A stretch of DNA of 64,000 bases from DATATB01 sp036268995. Its GTDB lineage: Bacteria > Planctomycetota > Planctomycetia > Pirellulales > PNKZ01. The stretch covers positions 1-64,000 of the forward strand of contig DATATB010000127.1 in the NCBI GenBank assembly GCA_036268995.1, in the 5' to 3' direction. The notes beneath the pieces were generated by a model. The model was not told the DNA's origin. It ran no database searches and saw nothing but the letters and a program-made list of their open reading frames with translations. The translations under genes were made by a program, and so were the position numbers. Below, one piece after another: positions 49,747-58,806 of this stretch; the first letter of the stretch is position 1, and each line of letters starts with the position of its first letter.

Positions 49747-51007
49747 CTACCCGATCACTGGCTTCGATGCGATACAGATGCTTGTCGGTGCGGAGAAAAA
49801 TGGCGGCGCCGCAGAAGGCGGGGGTGGCCATTTGCCGGCCGTCGAGTTGGTTGGTCGCTAGAAGCTTGTACTCGCGAGCCGGCTCGAGCACGTAGGTGCG
49901 GCCGTCTTCCGCGGGAATGTAAATCCGGCCGCCGGCCAGCGTGGGCGAGGCGGAGTAATCTCCCCCCAGCCGTTCGGTCCAAATCGACTTGCCGGTTTTC
50001 GCGTCGAGCGAGCTGGCCACTCCGCGGTTGGTGACCAGGTAGAGTTGCTCGCCCACCAGCAGCGGCGAGGGAGCCGCTGAAATCTGCCGCGTGGCTTGCC
50101 AGGCCACGGCCGTGTCGGTCAAGTCGCCACTGCCTTGATTACCGCTGCCGCCGGGCCGCATGGCCCACAATTGCGGCCGGCCGAAATCCGTAACGACAAA
50201 CAGCAGGCCATCGCCGAAGATCGGCCGCGGCACGACCGAAAAGCCCTTGTAACGCACCTTCCACAGTTCGCGTCCGTTACTGGGATCGTAGGCCACGACC
50301 TGGCTGGCGCCGGAGCTGATCAACTGCGTCTGGCCGGCGACTTGAATCACCAGCGGGGTCGAATAGCCCTTGCGCCAGTCGGGATTGTCGGCCGGTTTGC
50401 CCGTGCGGTCGGTCTTCCAGGCGATGCGGCCGGTGTGCTTGTCCAGCGCCACGACATATTGCACGTCCATGCCGTCGCAGTTCACGATCAGAAACTCGCG
50501 ATACAAGATCGGCGAGCTGCCCGGCCCCTCTTTGTGTTCGAGCTTGAGCGAATTATTTTTCCACAAGATGCTGCCGGTGGCCGTGGCCAGGCAGGCGGTG
50601 CCGTTGGTGCCGAAGTGCACGTACACGCGGCCGTCTTCGATCACCGGCGTGGGCGAGGCGTAGCTGTTCTTGGCGTTCACCGATTCGGGCTGTTCGATCC
50701 GAAACACTTCGACGTCGTGCAGCACCGACCCGGAGTCGCGATCGACGCACACGGCCCGTAGCGAGTGGCCGCGATCGACGGCCGTCGTCATCCAAATCTG
50801 CCGGCCCAGCACGACCGGCGACGACCAGCCTTCGCCGGGAATGGCCGTCTTCCAGCGCACGTTTTCCTGCTCGCTCCAAGTGAGCGGCGGCTGAGCATTG
50901 GCAGGAGCATGACCCTGGCCGTCGGGACCACGAAACTGCGGCCAATCGTCGGCCGCCCACGCAGTGGCCGGCATCAGCAACAGCGCCAGGCAGAGCAATC
51001 GAGTCAC
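49736..51007 (-). CDS. PQQ-type beta-propeller repeat protein
   Basis: 423 residues from a GTG (GGAG upstream), which gives the signal peptide VTRLLCLALLLMPATAWAAD; an open frame further upstream would bury it. The body opens with DWPQFRGPDGQG and has repeated blades with Trp-Lys/Asp-X-X-X-G motifs (NVRWKTAIPGEGWSSPVV, GRIAWKTDRTGKP, GRELWKVRYKGF, GKSIWTERLGGDYSASP). Such proteins are numerous in Planctomycetes; no PQQ-dehydrogenase catalytic residues were identified, so it is probably a beta-propeller scaffold or BamB-like envelope protein. Confidence 0.82.
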   Translation of the reverse strand: MTRLLCLALLLMPATAWAADDWPQFRGPDGQGHAPANAQPPLTWSEQENVRWKTAIPGEGWSSPVVLGRQIWMTTAVDRGHSLRAVCVDRDSGSVLHDVEVFRIEQPESVNAKNSYASPTPVIEDGRVYVHFGTNGTACLATATGSILWKNNSLKLEHKEGPGSSPILYREFLIVNCDGMDVQYVVALDKHTGRIAWKTDRTGKPADNPDWRKGYSTPLVIQVAGQTQLISSGASQVVAYDPSNGRELWKVRYKGFSVVPRPIFGDGLLFVVTDFGRPQLWAMRPGGSGNQGSGDLTDTAVAWQATRQISAAPSPLLVGEQLYLVTNRGVASSLDAKTGKSIWTERLGGDYSASPTLAGGRIYIPAEDGRTYVLEPAREYKLLATNQLDGRQMATPAFCGAAIFLRTDKHLYRIEASDRVGRK

Positions 51008-51023
51008 GTGGAAAAAGCTCCGA

Positions 51024-51262
51024 AGAAATGATGAAGTAGGAATGATGAATGATGAATGGAAGAGGCAATCTTGTTTCCGACATCCATCATTCAGTAGTCT
51101 CAAGTTCTCGACTCTCAAATACAGGAACACTAATCGGCGCTAATTGACACTAATCGGAATTAGTGGGAATTAGTGAAAATTAGTGTTCCTCTCTTTCCTC
51201 TCCGATTTGTTTGACAGCGATTTGGAACTACTGTCATTCATCATTCATCATTCCGCATTGAT
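51024..51262. repeat. composite low-complexity repeat block
   Basis: Three parts: ATGATGAATGATGAATG units at 51024-51060, a fold-back of iterated ACTAATC/AATTAGTG units at 51123-51190 (GGAACACTAAT at the left, ATTAGTGTTCC at the right), and CATTCATCATTCATCATTCC at 51235-51254. The last part overlaps the stop codon of the LarA-like gene (51248-51250). Similar ATTCATC units lie before the ECF sigma gene (46283-46318). Confidence 0.75.
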
Positions 51263-52543
51263 TAGTTCTCCGGGGCGACGTGCCAGGCTCGTGATCGAAG
51301 GCAGATTGCCCTCGGCATCAAACGGTAGCGGGCGAGGTTCGGCAATCACGTCGAGATCCGGCCGCTCGCGGGCTTCGGCCAGGTAGGCGGCCGAACATTC
51401 CACTTCGGCCAGTTCCAGCGTGTTGCGAATCCATAGCACCCCGGCCTCTTCCGGCGGCTTGAGCCCGATCTGGCCCAATGCAGCCTCGAGCACCTGCCGG
51501 TCGGTCGGAAAATGGATCGGCAGCCGGGCTCCTTCGGGATGGCCGCCGGTGAGCACGTTGACGTACGTGATGTGCAGATCGGTCTGCTCGATCGCCCGGG
51601 TTGTGCAAAAGTCGGCGATGCCGATGCCGCAGGCATTGCCATGCGTGGCTTCGGTGAGACCCCGCACGATCACCCGGCGCACATGGGGCGATTCGCGCGT
51701 GCCGGCCGGCTGGGCCACTTTGCGGCCGATGACGTTGGTGTCCATGCCGGCGCCGCTGATGTCCTTGCCGATTTCGTCGATGATCAGCACGTCGACTTTG
51801 CCGAATGGAAGCTGGGGCAGCCAGCGTTTGGCCAGCACCAGCAGTTCCTTTTCGCGGGACTCGAAATCCTCGGGGGCCACGGCCGCGATCAGCGCGGTTT
51901 CGTCGTACGCATTTTCCACGATGCCCACGCCGGCCAGGATATGGCAACTCGCCAGCACGCGGCCGGCCACGGCTTTGACGATTTGATCGAAGCTGTAATC
52001 CTGGATGGCCCGATGGTAGATCGTGGCCCCGGCGTGCTTGCCCAGGCCGATGAGCATCATCTTCATCAGCCCGCTTTCGATCTCGCCGACGAAATTGGTA
52101 TGCGGCTTGACGCGGCCGCAGACCACCACGTGATCGGCCTCGCTGGCATAGCGGTCGAAGTGGACCGGCAAGCCTTCGGGCGTGTGGCAAACGATCACGG
52201 TCTCCATCGTCGCGCGGATCGGGCAGCCGAGAAAATCTTCGGTTACCCCGTAACCGTGCAAGATGCCCACCTGGCCGGCCACCGTGCCGCCGCCGTGGCT
52301 GCCCATGGCCGGCACGACAAACGGTTCGAGCTTCAAGGCCTTGAGATGCCGGACAATCGCCTGGAGGACGACGGCGATATTGGCGATGCCGCGGCTGCCG
52401 GCCGTCACAGCCACGCTCTCGCCAGGCCGGACCTTGCCGGCCAGGTTCAGCCGCGCCAGTTCGCGGTCGACCGTTTGGGCGATATTTTCGACCCGCGGGC
52501 AGTCGAAGCGTTGTGCCACGCGGAACATTGGCGGAAATTGCAT
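51248..52543 (-). CDS. LarA-like (lactate-racemase-fold) protein
   Basis: 431 residues. The pattern suits the LarA/DUF2088 family: GESVAVTAGSRGIANIA, VVPAMGSHGGGTVAGQ with His, VVCGRVKPHTNFVGEIESGL, a Lys-rich segment (MLIGLGKHAGATIYHRAI), PFGKVDVLIIDEIGKDISG, HGNACGIGIADFCTT. LarA uses a nickel-pincer cofactor to racemise or epimerise 2-hydroxy acids. The His and Lys-rich sites are present, but the spacing of catalytic residues differs from classical LarA, so the substrate is unknown. No larB, larC or larE gene is nearby. Confidence 0.75.
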   Translation of the reverse strand: MQFPPMFRVAQRFDCPRVENIAQTVDRELARLNLAGKVRPGESVAVTAGSRGIANIAVVLQAIVRHLKALKLEPFVVPAMGSHGGGTVAGQVGILHGYGVTEDFLGCPIRATMETVIVCHTPEGLPVHFDRYASEADHVVVCGRVKPHTNFVGEIESGLMKMMLIGLGKHAGATIYHRAIQDYSFDQIVKAVAGRVLASCHILAGVGIVENAYDETALIAAVAPEDFESREKELLVLAKRWLPQLPFGKVDVLIIDEIGKDISGAGMDTNVIGRKVAQPAGTRESPHVRRVIVRGLTEATHGNACGIGIADFCTTRAIEQTDLHITYVNVLTGGHPEGARLPIHFPTDRQVLEAALGQIGLKPPEEAGVLWIRNTLELAEVECSAAYLAEARERPDLDVIAEPRPLPFDAEGNLPSITSLARRPGELINAE

Positions 52544-52770
52544 GATGAATCGTCTCGCAAGCGGCTTGTGGAACTCTATGCCATCCTAACCCAAAACTGC
52601 AACAAGATCACGGCTCCGGCCAGACCGGCCGCCGCTACCCTGGGCGGCGCAGGGTCTTACTGCGATCCGTTTCGGCAAACTGGGTGTAGCAAAAGGTTGC
52701 GGCGAGTATCGGGTGTTTGTAGACTCAAGTCCACCCGAACGGCCGGCATCGTACTGGGGTTTAGTGGCAG

Positions 52771-55728
52771 ATGTTCGACCCCTACCACAAGTGGCTGGGC
52801 ATTGCTCCCAAAGACCAGCCGCCCACGCTCTATCGTCTGCTGGGAATCGATGCCTTCGAGCCCGATGACGAAGTCATCGATTCGGCCGCCAATCGACTGA
52901 TGTCCTGGCTGCAGGAGTTCGCCACGGGCGAACACGTGGCCGAATCGCAAAAGCTGCTGAACGAGATCGCCGCGGCGCGGGTCCGGCTGCTGAATCCGGG
53001 CACCAAGGCCGAGTACGACGACCAACTGCGCAAAACGTTGTCGGCCGCTCGCGAAGCCCAGGAACCTGCGAAAGGCAAGCAACCCTCTCGCGACCGTCAG
53101 AAACGGCAGTCGCCATTGTCCGACGCGGGCTTGCCCTCGGGCATTCACTCGGCGCGTCGTCGGCCGGCACCATCTGCCCCTGCCAAGAACGCCAAGGCGG
53201 CCGCGCCAAAGAACGCCAAAGCGGGAAGCTCCAAGCAGCGCGGCAGCTCGCAATCGGGCGCCCATCCCCGCACGCGATCGCGCGGCCAGCGGACCCTGTC
53301 GCTGCCGATCATTGCCGCGGTCGGGCTAACGGCGCTGGCCATCGTCATCTTGGGAGGCTGGGCGCTGTTTTCGAAGGGGCCCAAACCCAAAAGCGCGCCC
53401 AGTCCGACGCAGACCGCCAAAGTCGAAGAGCCGCCGAAAGCTGATCCTCCGAGCCAACCACCGGTCGTGCCTTCGTCCTCAACGGGATACGTGCGGGGTG
53501 GCGGCGTGTTCACCGGAAGATCGACGGTGGTTTTGGGGACTCCTCCCGCGTCTGGCACCCCGATGGCCGGCGGCGGCAAGGCGCCGATTGTCAAAGCAGT
53601 CGAAGCCACGGCCAAACCGCCGGTAAAACCGGCCGCGCCGGCGGTTGCCACGGTGACAACTCCCACGGCCCCGACCGACGGCGTTGACGCGGCCCGGCTG
53701 CAACTCGCGTCGACGATGCCGGCCGACGGCAAGGCTGCCGACGCGATTACTGCACCGGCGCCGGTGGATTCGAAATCCGTGCCCGCTTCAGCCCCGAGTC
53801 CCACGGCCGCGCCTCGGCCGCCTGCCGACGCGGTTGCGTCGGTCGTGGTGCCGGCCCCGATGCCGGCTGTCGCAGGCGACAAAAACGAGAAGTCGGCGGT
53901 GCCCGTGGTGGCCGATCAGCGCTTGCCCGTGCCGGGCGACGCTTCGCAGCAGCAGGCGAAGAAACTGCTCGGAGATTTGTTTGGCGGTCAAACCAAGAAG
54001 AACCGCGAGGCGCAACAGCGTTCCATCAACGAATTATTCGCGAAAGAGGTACAAATTGCGACGGAGCCCGCCTCGCTGTATGTGGTGCTCGTCGAGGCCC
54101 GCGACCGCGCGGTGCAACTGGCGGATCTCACCCTGGCCGAAACGGCGGTCGACAAGCTGATCGCGCGTTTCCAGGTCGATCGACTTGCAGCCCGAACGGA
54201 GCTGCTGGAAAAGCTGCAAGCCAACAAGTCCTTGCCAGCAGACGTCGGCAGCGACTGCGCCGACCAGTGCCTGGACCTGGTGGAAGTTGCCATCCGGGAC
54301 GAGGACTTCCCGGCGGCCGACAAGTTGGCACGTCTAGCGCAGCAATTTGCGAGCAAGGCGCGCAATGGAGAGCTGAAAAATGAAGCCGCATGGCGGATCA
54401 AGGAAGCGACGCAATTCACGGCGCGTTGGGGCGAAGCCGAGAAGGCCCGGGCCAGCCTGGCGAAAAACGATGCCGACGCCGACGCGCACCAGGAGGTGGG
54501 GCGGTACCTTTGTTTTCAGTGTGACGACTGGGAGGCGGGCCTGACGCACCTCAGCAAGGGCAGCGATGAGCCGTTGAAAACACTGGCGGTCAGAAGTCTC
54601 GCCGAGATGAGCGATCCGGCCAAACTCGTGGAACTCGGCGACGCCTGGAAGAAACAGTCCAGTCAGAAGAACGCCAGCAAGGAAGTGCGCGGCGAGTATC
54701 GCGCCGCCGCGCGACATTGGTACGCCCTGGCCGAGCCGTGGTTGCCCGGGCTGGCTAAAATCACCTGCGAAAAACGTTTGAAGGAAGTGGCTTTGCCCAG
54801 CGCCAAGGGGAGCTATCCACGGCGACGGCCGCCGCGGGCTGTCGCGCCCTTTGATGCCGTGGCCGCGGCAGAGCATCAACGACTTTGGGCGCGCTACCAA
54901 AACACGCTGCCCAGCGCCGCCAACTCCGTCGGCATGAAGCTCGTGCTGATTCCGCCGGGCGAGTTTCGCATGGGTATGGATCGCGCCGACATCGAAGCGC
55001 ATGCCAAGCTCGCTCCGGACGTCGGCGCCAAAATGCTGGCCGAGAGCTGCGGCCCACGCCACCTGGTACGGATTACGCATCCGTTCTATATCGGAGCGTA
55101 TGAAGTGACCGTCGGCCAGTTTCGCGCCTTCGCCACGGCCAGCAAATACAAGACAACCGCCGAAACGGACGGGCTAGGCGGTTATGTCTACGTCAGTGGC
55201 AAGCCCGTGCGCAAGCCGGAGATCAACTGGCAGAATGCCGGCTATGAGCAAGCGGGCGACGAGCCGGTCGTGAATGTGACCTATGCCGACGCGCTCAGCT
55301 TTTGCCAGTGGCTCGGCCAGCAGGAAGGGACCGAGTACCGGCTGCCCAGCGAAGCCGAATGGGAATACGTCTGCCGCGCCGGCACGGAGGCGCTGTACCC
55401 GTTCGGGTCGGATCCCCAATTGCTGCCGCAATACGCCTGGACTCACGAAACGCGAGCCAAACCCGTCGGCAAGAAGTTGCCTAACGGCTTTGGCATCTAC
55501 GATATGTTGGGCAACGTCTACGAGTGGGGCGGCGACTGGTTCACCTACGACTATTACGCAAAGTCTCCCAAGGATAATCCGACCGGCCCCAGCAGTGCGA
55601 CGGGAGATTTGCGCGTCATCCGCGGATCGCCCGCCGACTGCCGATCGGCGGGCCGAGGCCAGGGCATCGCGACCAGCACGTGGCCGCTGCGCGGTTTCCG
55701 CGTCGTGCGCATGGACACGACTCACTGA
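52771..55728 (+). CDS. membrane protein with degenerate J-like N-domain and SUMF1-type C-domain
   Basis: 985 residues. Residues 1-90 (FDPYHKWLGIAPKDQPPTLY, YRLLGIDAFEPDDEVIDSAA, LLNEIAAARVRLLNPGTKAE) match a planctomycete J-like domain that lacks the HPD motif. A Lys/Arg/Ser-rich linker (95-175) leads to one TM helix (LPIIAAVGLTALAIVILGG, 178-200). Pro/Ala/Val-rich spacers (210-390) and a helical region (about 395-690) follow. The C-terminal 270 residues are a SUMF1/FGE-like domain (NSVGMKLVLIPPGEFRMG, HPFYIGAYEVTVGQFRAFA, YRLPSEAEWEYVCRAGTEAL, LGNVYEWGGDWF, LRVIRGSPADC). Only one Cys is at the active site, so it is unlikely to be a true formylglycine-generating enzyme. It is followed at 80 bp by an Hsp70. 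Confidence 0.85.
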   Translation: MFDPYHKWLGIAPKDQPPTLYRLLGIDAFEPDDEVIDSAANRLMSWLQEFATGEHVAESQKLLNEIAAARVRLLNPGTKAEYDDQLRKTLSAAREAQEPAKGKQPSRDRQKRQSPLSDAGLPSGIHSARRRPAPSAPAKNAKAAAPKNAKAGSSKQRGSSQSGAHPRTRSRGQRTLSLPIIAAVGLTALAIVILGGWALFSKGPKPKSAPSPTQTAKVEEPPKADPPSQPPVVPSSSTGYVRGGGVFTGRSTVVLGTPPASGTPMAGGGKAPIVKAVEATAKPPVKPAAPAVATVTTPTAPTDGVDAARLQLASTMPADGKAADAITAPAPVDSKSVPASAPSPTAAPRPPADAVASVVVPAPMPAVAGDKNEKSAVPVVADQRLPVPGDASQQQAKKLLGDLFGGQTKKNREAQQRSINELFAKEVQIATEPASLYVVLVEARDRAVQLADLTLAETAVDKLIARFQVDRLAARTELLEKLQANKSLPADVGSDCADQCLDLVEVAIRDEDFPAADKLARLAQQFASKARNGELKNEAAWRIKEATQFTARWGEAEKARASLAKNDADADAHQEVGRYLCFQCDDWEAGLTHLSKGSDEPLKTLAVRSLAEMSDPAKLVELGDAWKKQSSQKNASKEVRGEYRAAARHWYALAEPWLPGLAKITCEKRLKEVALPSAKGSYPRRRPPRAVAPFDAVAAAEHQRLWARYQNTLPSAANSVGMKLVLIPPGEFRMGMDRADIEAHAKLAPDVGAKMLAESCGPRHLVRITHPFYIGAYEVTVGQFRAFATASKYKTTAETDGLGGYVYVSGKPVRKPEINWQNAGYEQAGDEPVVNVTYADALSFCQWLGQQEGTEYRLPSEAEWEYVCRAGTEALYPFGSDPQLLPQYAWTHETRAKPVGKKLPNGFGIYDMLGNVYEWGGDWFTYDYYAKSPKDNPTGPSSATGDLRVIRGSPADCRSAGRGQGIATSTWPLRGFRVVRMDTTH

Positions 55729-55808
55729 GGCCGACAGGCCGGGTCGCATTCACGTCGTTTGGCAAAGTCGGTTTCGACCAGTGACGCGGCGCACGCGGGA
55801 GGCATGTC

Positions 55809-57620
55809 GTGGAAAAGTCTGAAAACACTCCGGTGGGCATCGATCTGGGCACGACGTTTTCCGTCATCGCCCATTTGGATCGCGAAGGCCGTCCCGCGAC
55901 CATTCGCAACGCCGAGGGCGATGCCACGACGCCCAGCGCCGTGTTCTTCGACCGCTCGTCGGTGATTGTTGGCAAAGAGGCCGTGAAGCTGTCGCGGCTC
56001 GAGCCGGAGCGCGTCGCCTTGTGCGCGAAGCGCGACATGGGCAGCCCATTTTATTCGCACAAGATCGCCGGCCAGCAGCTCCCGCCGGAAGTGATTCAAG
56101 CCTGCGTCTTGCGCAAACTGCGCGAGGACGCCGAGTTGGTGGTGGGTAAGTTCGACAAAGCGGTGATTACCGTGCCCGCCTATTTCAACGAGCCGCGGCG
56201 CAAAGCCACGCAGGACGCGGGACGCCTGGCCGGTTTGGAAGTGATCGACATCATCAACGAGCCCACGGCGGCGGCCATCGCGGCCGGAGCCCAACACGGC
56301 CGGACCGACGGCAGTGTCGGCAGCGGCCACGAGCGGATTCTGGTCTTCGACCTGGGTGGCGGCACCTTCGACGTCACGGTCATGGAGATCAAGGATCTCA
56401 GCTTCGACACGCTGGCCACCGGCGGCGACGTCCACCTGGGCGGAATCGACTGGGACCGCCGGCTGGCCGACCACCTGCTCGAGGAATTCCAGGCGCAACA
56501 GGGCGACGACCTGCGCGAGCAGCCCCTGGTGCTGGCCCGTATCCTGCGCGAGGCCGAGGAAGCCAAGCGCACCCTCTCGGCCCGCGACGAGGCCATGTTG
56601 GTGTTCGAGCACGAGGGGGCACGCATTCGCAAGTCGGTGACCCGCGCCAAGTTCGAAGATCTGACCCGCGACCTGGTCGAGCGCACGCGTTTCACGGCGA
56701 CGCGCGTCATGCGCGAGTCCGGCCTGAAATGGAACGACTTGGACCGCGTGCTGGTCGTGGGTGGCTCGACGCGGATGCCGATGATCGTGCAGATGCTCGA
56801 GCACGAGGCGGGCCGCAAGCTCGATCGGTCCGTTTCGGCCGACGAGGCGGTGGCCCACGGGGCCGCGCTCTACGCCGAGCTGCTGTTGAAAGGCACGCGC
56901 AAATCTTCGGTCGTCCAGCGCGTCACGAACGTCAGCGCCCACAACATGTGCGTGCTGGGCGTCGACAAGCAAACCGGCCGCCGCCGCAGCCGGGTCATGA
57001 TTCAGCGCAACAGCCGGCTGCCGGCCAGCAGCCGCGCCTCCTTTCGCACCCAGCAGCAGGGGCAAACCAGCGTCGTCGTGCAAATCGTCGAAGGCGGCGA
57101 CGCCAGCGGCAACAGCGCCACGCCCATCGGCCGCTGCGTGATCAGCGGCCTTCCGCCGACGCTGCCAATCAATGCGCCGGTGGAAGTGACTTTCACCTAC
57201 CAGCCCAACGGCCGGCTGATCGTCGAGGCGCAATTGCCGGACAAGTCGTTCTCCGCGCGGACCACGATCGAGCGCGCCTCGGGGCTCGACGAAACGCTAT
57301 TAAAATCTTGGCAGGATAAGCTGGAAAGCGGCCAGTTGCTGCCCGACACAGCAGACGAACCCGCGGCCGATGCGGAAGCGGATGACATGGACGCCGACTC
57401 GGCCGAAGAAACAACTTCCGAATCGCTCGATTTCGGCGAAGCTCCCGCGCCTCGACACTCCAAGCCCAAAGCCGGCGTCAGGCCGAAGACTGGCGGCAAG
57501 CCGGCTGCCAGCGCCAAGCCGAAGTCCACCGGCAAGCCGACGCGCCGCCCGGGGGCATCCAAGCCGCCACCGTCCTCCAAGGACGGTGGTTTAGACAGTT
57601 TCCTGGACTCACTGGAATAA
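55809..57620 (+). CDS. Hsp70 (DnaK-like) lacking the lid, with disordered tail
   Basis: 603 residues from a GTG. The nucleotide-binding domain is complete: VGIDLGTTFSVIAHLD (9-24), DKAVITVPAYFNEPRRKATQ, IINEPTAAAIAAG, VFDLGGGTFDVTVMEIK (about 182-198), VLVVGGSTRMPMIVQML. The substrate-binding domain is divergent (VTNVSAHNMCVLGVD in place of DVTPLSLG) and the helical lid is absent. The last 100 residues are acidic then Lys/Pro-rich, ending GLDSFLDSLE. Not the housekeeping DnaK. Immediately upstream is a protein with a J-like domain, suggesting a dedicated chaperone pair. Confidence 0.92.
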   Translation: MEKSENTPVGIDLGTTFSVIAHLDREGRPATIRNAEGDATTPSAVFFDRSSVIVGKEAVKLSRLEPERVALCAKRDMGSPFYSHKIAGQQLPPEVIQACVLRKLREDAELVVGKFDKAVITVPAYFNEPRRKATQDAGRLAGLEVIDIINEPTAAAIAAGAQHGRTDGSVGSGHERILVFDLGGGTFDVTVMEIKDLSFDTLATGGDVHLGGIDWDRRLADHLLEEFQAQQGDDLREQPLVLARILREAEEAKRTLSARDEAMLVFEHEGARIRKSVTRAKFEDLTRDLVERTRFTATRVMRESGLKWNDLDRVLVVGGSTRMPMIVQMLEHEAGRKLDRSVSADEAVAHGAALYAELLLKGTRKSSVVQRVTNVSAHNMCVLGVDKQTGRRRSRVMIQRNSRLPASSRASFRTQQQGQTSVVVQIVEGGDASGNSATPIGRCVISGLPPTLPINAPVEVTFTYQPNGRLIVEAQLPDKSFSARTTIERASGLDETLLKSWQDKLESGQLLPDTADEPAADAEADDMDADSAEETTSESLDFGEAPAPRHSKPKAGVRPKTGGKPAASAKPKSTGKPTRRPGASKPPPSSKDGGLDSFLDSLE

Positions 57621-57668
57621 TCGAAGACCACGCCGGGATCGCTGAAACGCATGCGCGGGCAGCGGCAA

Positions 57669-58751
57669 TTAGAACAGCCGTAGTTGGCCGGCTGCAGCAG
57701 TCGGTGGGCGGAAGGACTGGCAATCATATTCGGGCAGCTTGCCGTCGAGGCCGTGCTTCCGGGTGAAAGTGCGGAAGACCTGCTTGATCTGGTCGGCCAG
57801 CGGCCCGTTGCCCCTCATGCGCTGACCGAATTCGGGAGAATTCAGCGCGCCGCCGCGCACCGAGCGGATGGCGTTTTCGACGCGCTGCCGCTTGTCGGGA
57901 TGCGTGCGCTCGAGCCATTCGAGAAACACCGGCTTGACGGTCAGCGGGAGTCGCAAGACGACGAAGCCCGCGCCTTGGGCGCCGGCTTCGGCCGCGGCCG
58001 CCAGGATCGAGGGCATTTCGCTGTCGGTCAAAGCGGGAATGACAGGGGCCACCATCACGCGCGTGGGAACGCCGGCGGCAGTCAGTGCGCGGATGGCCCG
58101 CAGCCGGGCGGCCGGAGTGCTGGTGCGCGGCTCCATCACGCGCCCCAGCTCCGCATCGAGCGTGGTGACGCTAATGTTGACGTGAACCAGCCGGGCCGCG
58201 GCCATTGGCCCCAGAATGTCGAGGTCGCGGCAGACCAGCGCGTTTTTCGTGACGATGCTGATCGGCTGACGAGCTTCCCAAGCCACTTCCAGGCAGCCGC
58301 GCGTGAGCCGGAACTCGCGTTCGGCCGGTTGAAAACAGTCGGTGACGCCGGAAAACGTGATCGGCTCGGGCCGCCACGCTGGGCGAGCTAGAAACGCCCG
58401 CAGCAGCGCGGGCGCATCGTGCTTGACGAGAATCTTGGTCTCGAAGTCCAGCCCGGCATTCAACCCCAGATACTCATGGCCTGGCCGGGCGTAGCAGTAC
58501 GAGCAACCATGCGCGCAGCCGCGATACGGATTGACGCTGTAGCGGAAGGGTACGTCGGGGCTGTCATTTTCAGACACGATGGTTTGCGAAGCGTCGGGCA
58601 GATACTCGACCGGCGGCCGGTTGGCATCGGCCAGGAACTCAGCATCGCCGTCAAAGTGTTCCCAATCGTCTTCGACATGCACCGCCTCGAACCGATTGGC
58701 CGGGTTGATATGCGACCCGCGAGCCTTGGGCGAGCGTTTTTCAGAGTTCAT
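57669..58751 (-). CDS. PA0069-family radical SAM protein
   Basis: 360 residues from the ATG at 58751 (GGTGGAG upstream). The radical SAM motif is NPYRGCAHGCSYCYARPGHE with Cys79, Cys83 and Cys86 (CxxxCxxC). Upstream is ARGSHINPANRFEAV, and downstream are ETKILVKHDAPALLRAFLAR, PITFSGVTDCFQPAEREFRL and 'SIVTKNALVCRDLDIL', all standard for the PA0069/SplB-like family. The reaction is unknown. The Cys-rich cluster and SAM fold are intact. Convergent with the Hsp70 gene, 48 bp apart. Confidence 0.92.
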   Translation of the reverse strand: MNSEKRSPKARGSHINPANRFEAVHVEDDWEHFDGDAEFLADANRPPVEYLPDASQTIVSENDSPDVPFRYSVNPYRGCAHGCSYCYARPGHEYLGLNAGLDFETKILVKHDAPALLRAFLARPAWRPEPITFSGVTDCFQPAEREFRLTRGCLEVAWEARQPISIVTKNALVCRDLDILGPMAAARLVHVNISVTTLDAELGRVMEPRTSTPAARLRAIRALTAAGVPTRVMVAPVIPALTDSEMPSILAAAAEAGAQGAGFVVLRLPLTVKPVFLEWLERTHPDKRQRVENAIRSVRGGALNSPEFGQRMRGNGPLADQIKQVFRTFTRKHGLDGKLPEYDCQSFRPPTAAAGQLRLF

Positions 58752-58806
58752 CGCGAACACTCCACCGCGGTTTCGGAGGCCGAGCTTTTTGTATACGCCG
58801 ACGCGG

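Noticed and set aside
55722..57233. 503-codon minus-strand frame
   Set aside because: Antisense to the Hsp70, whose ATP-binding motifs are all intact.
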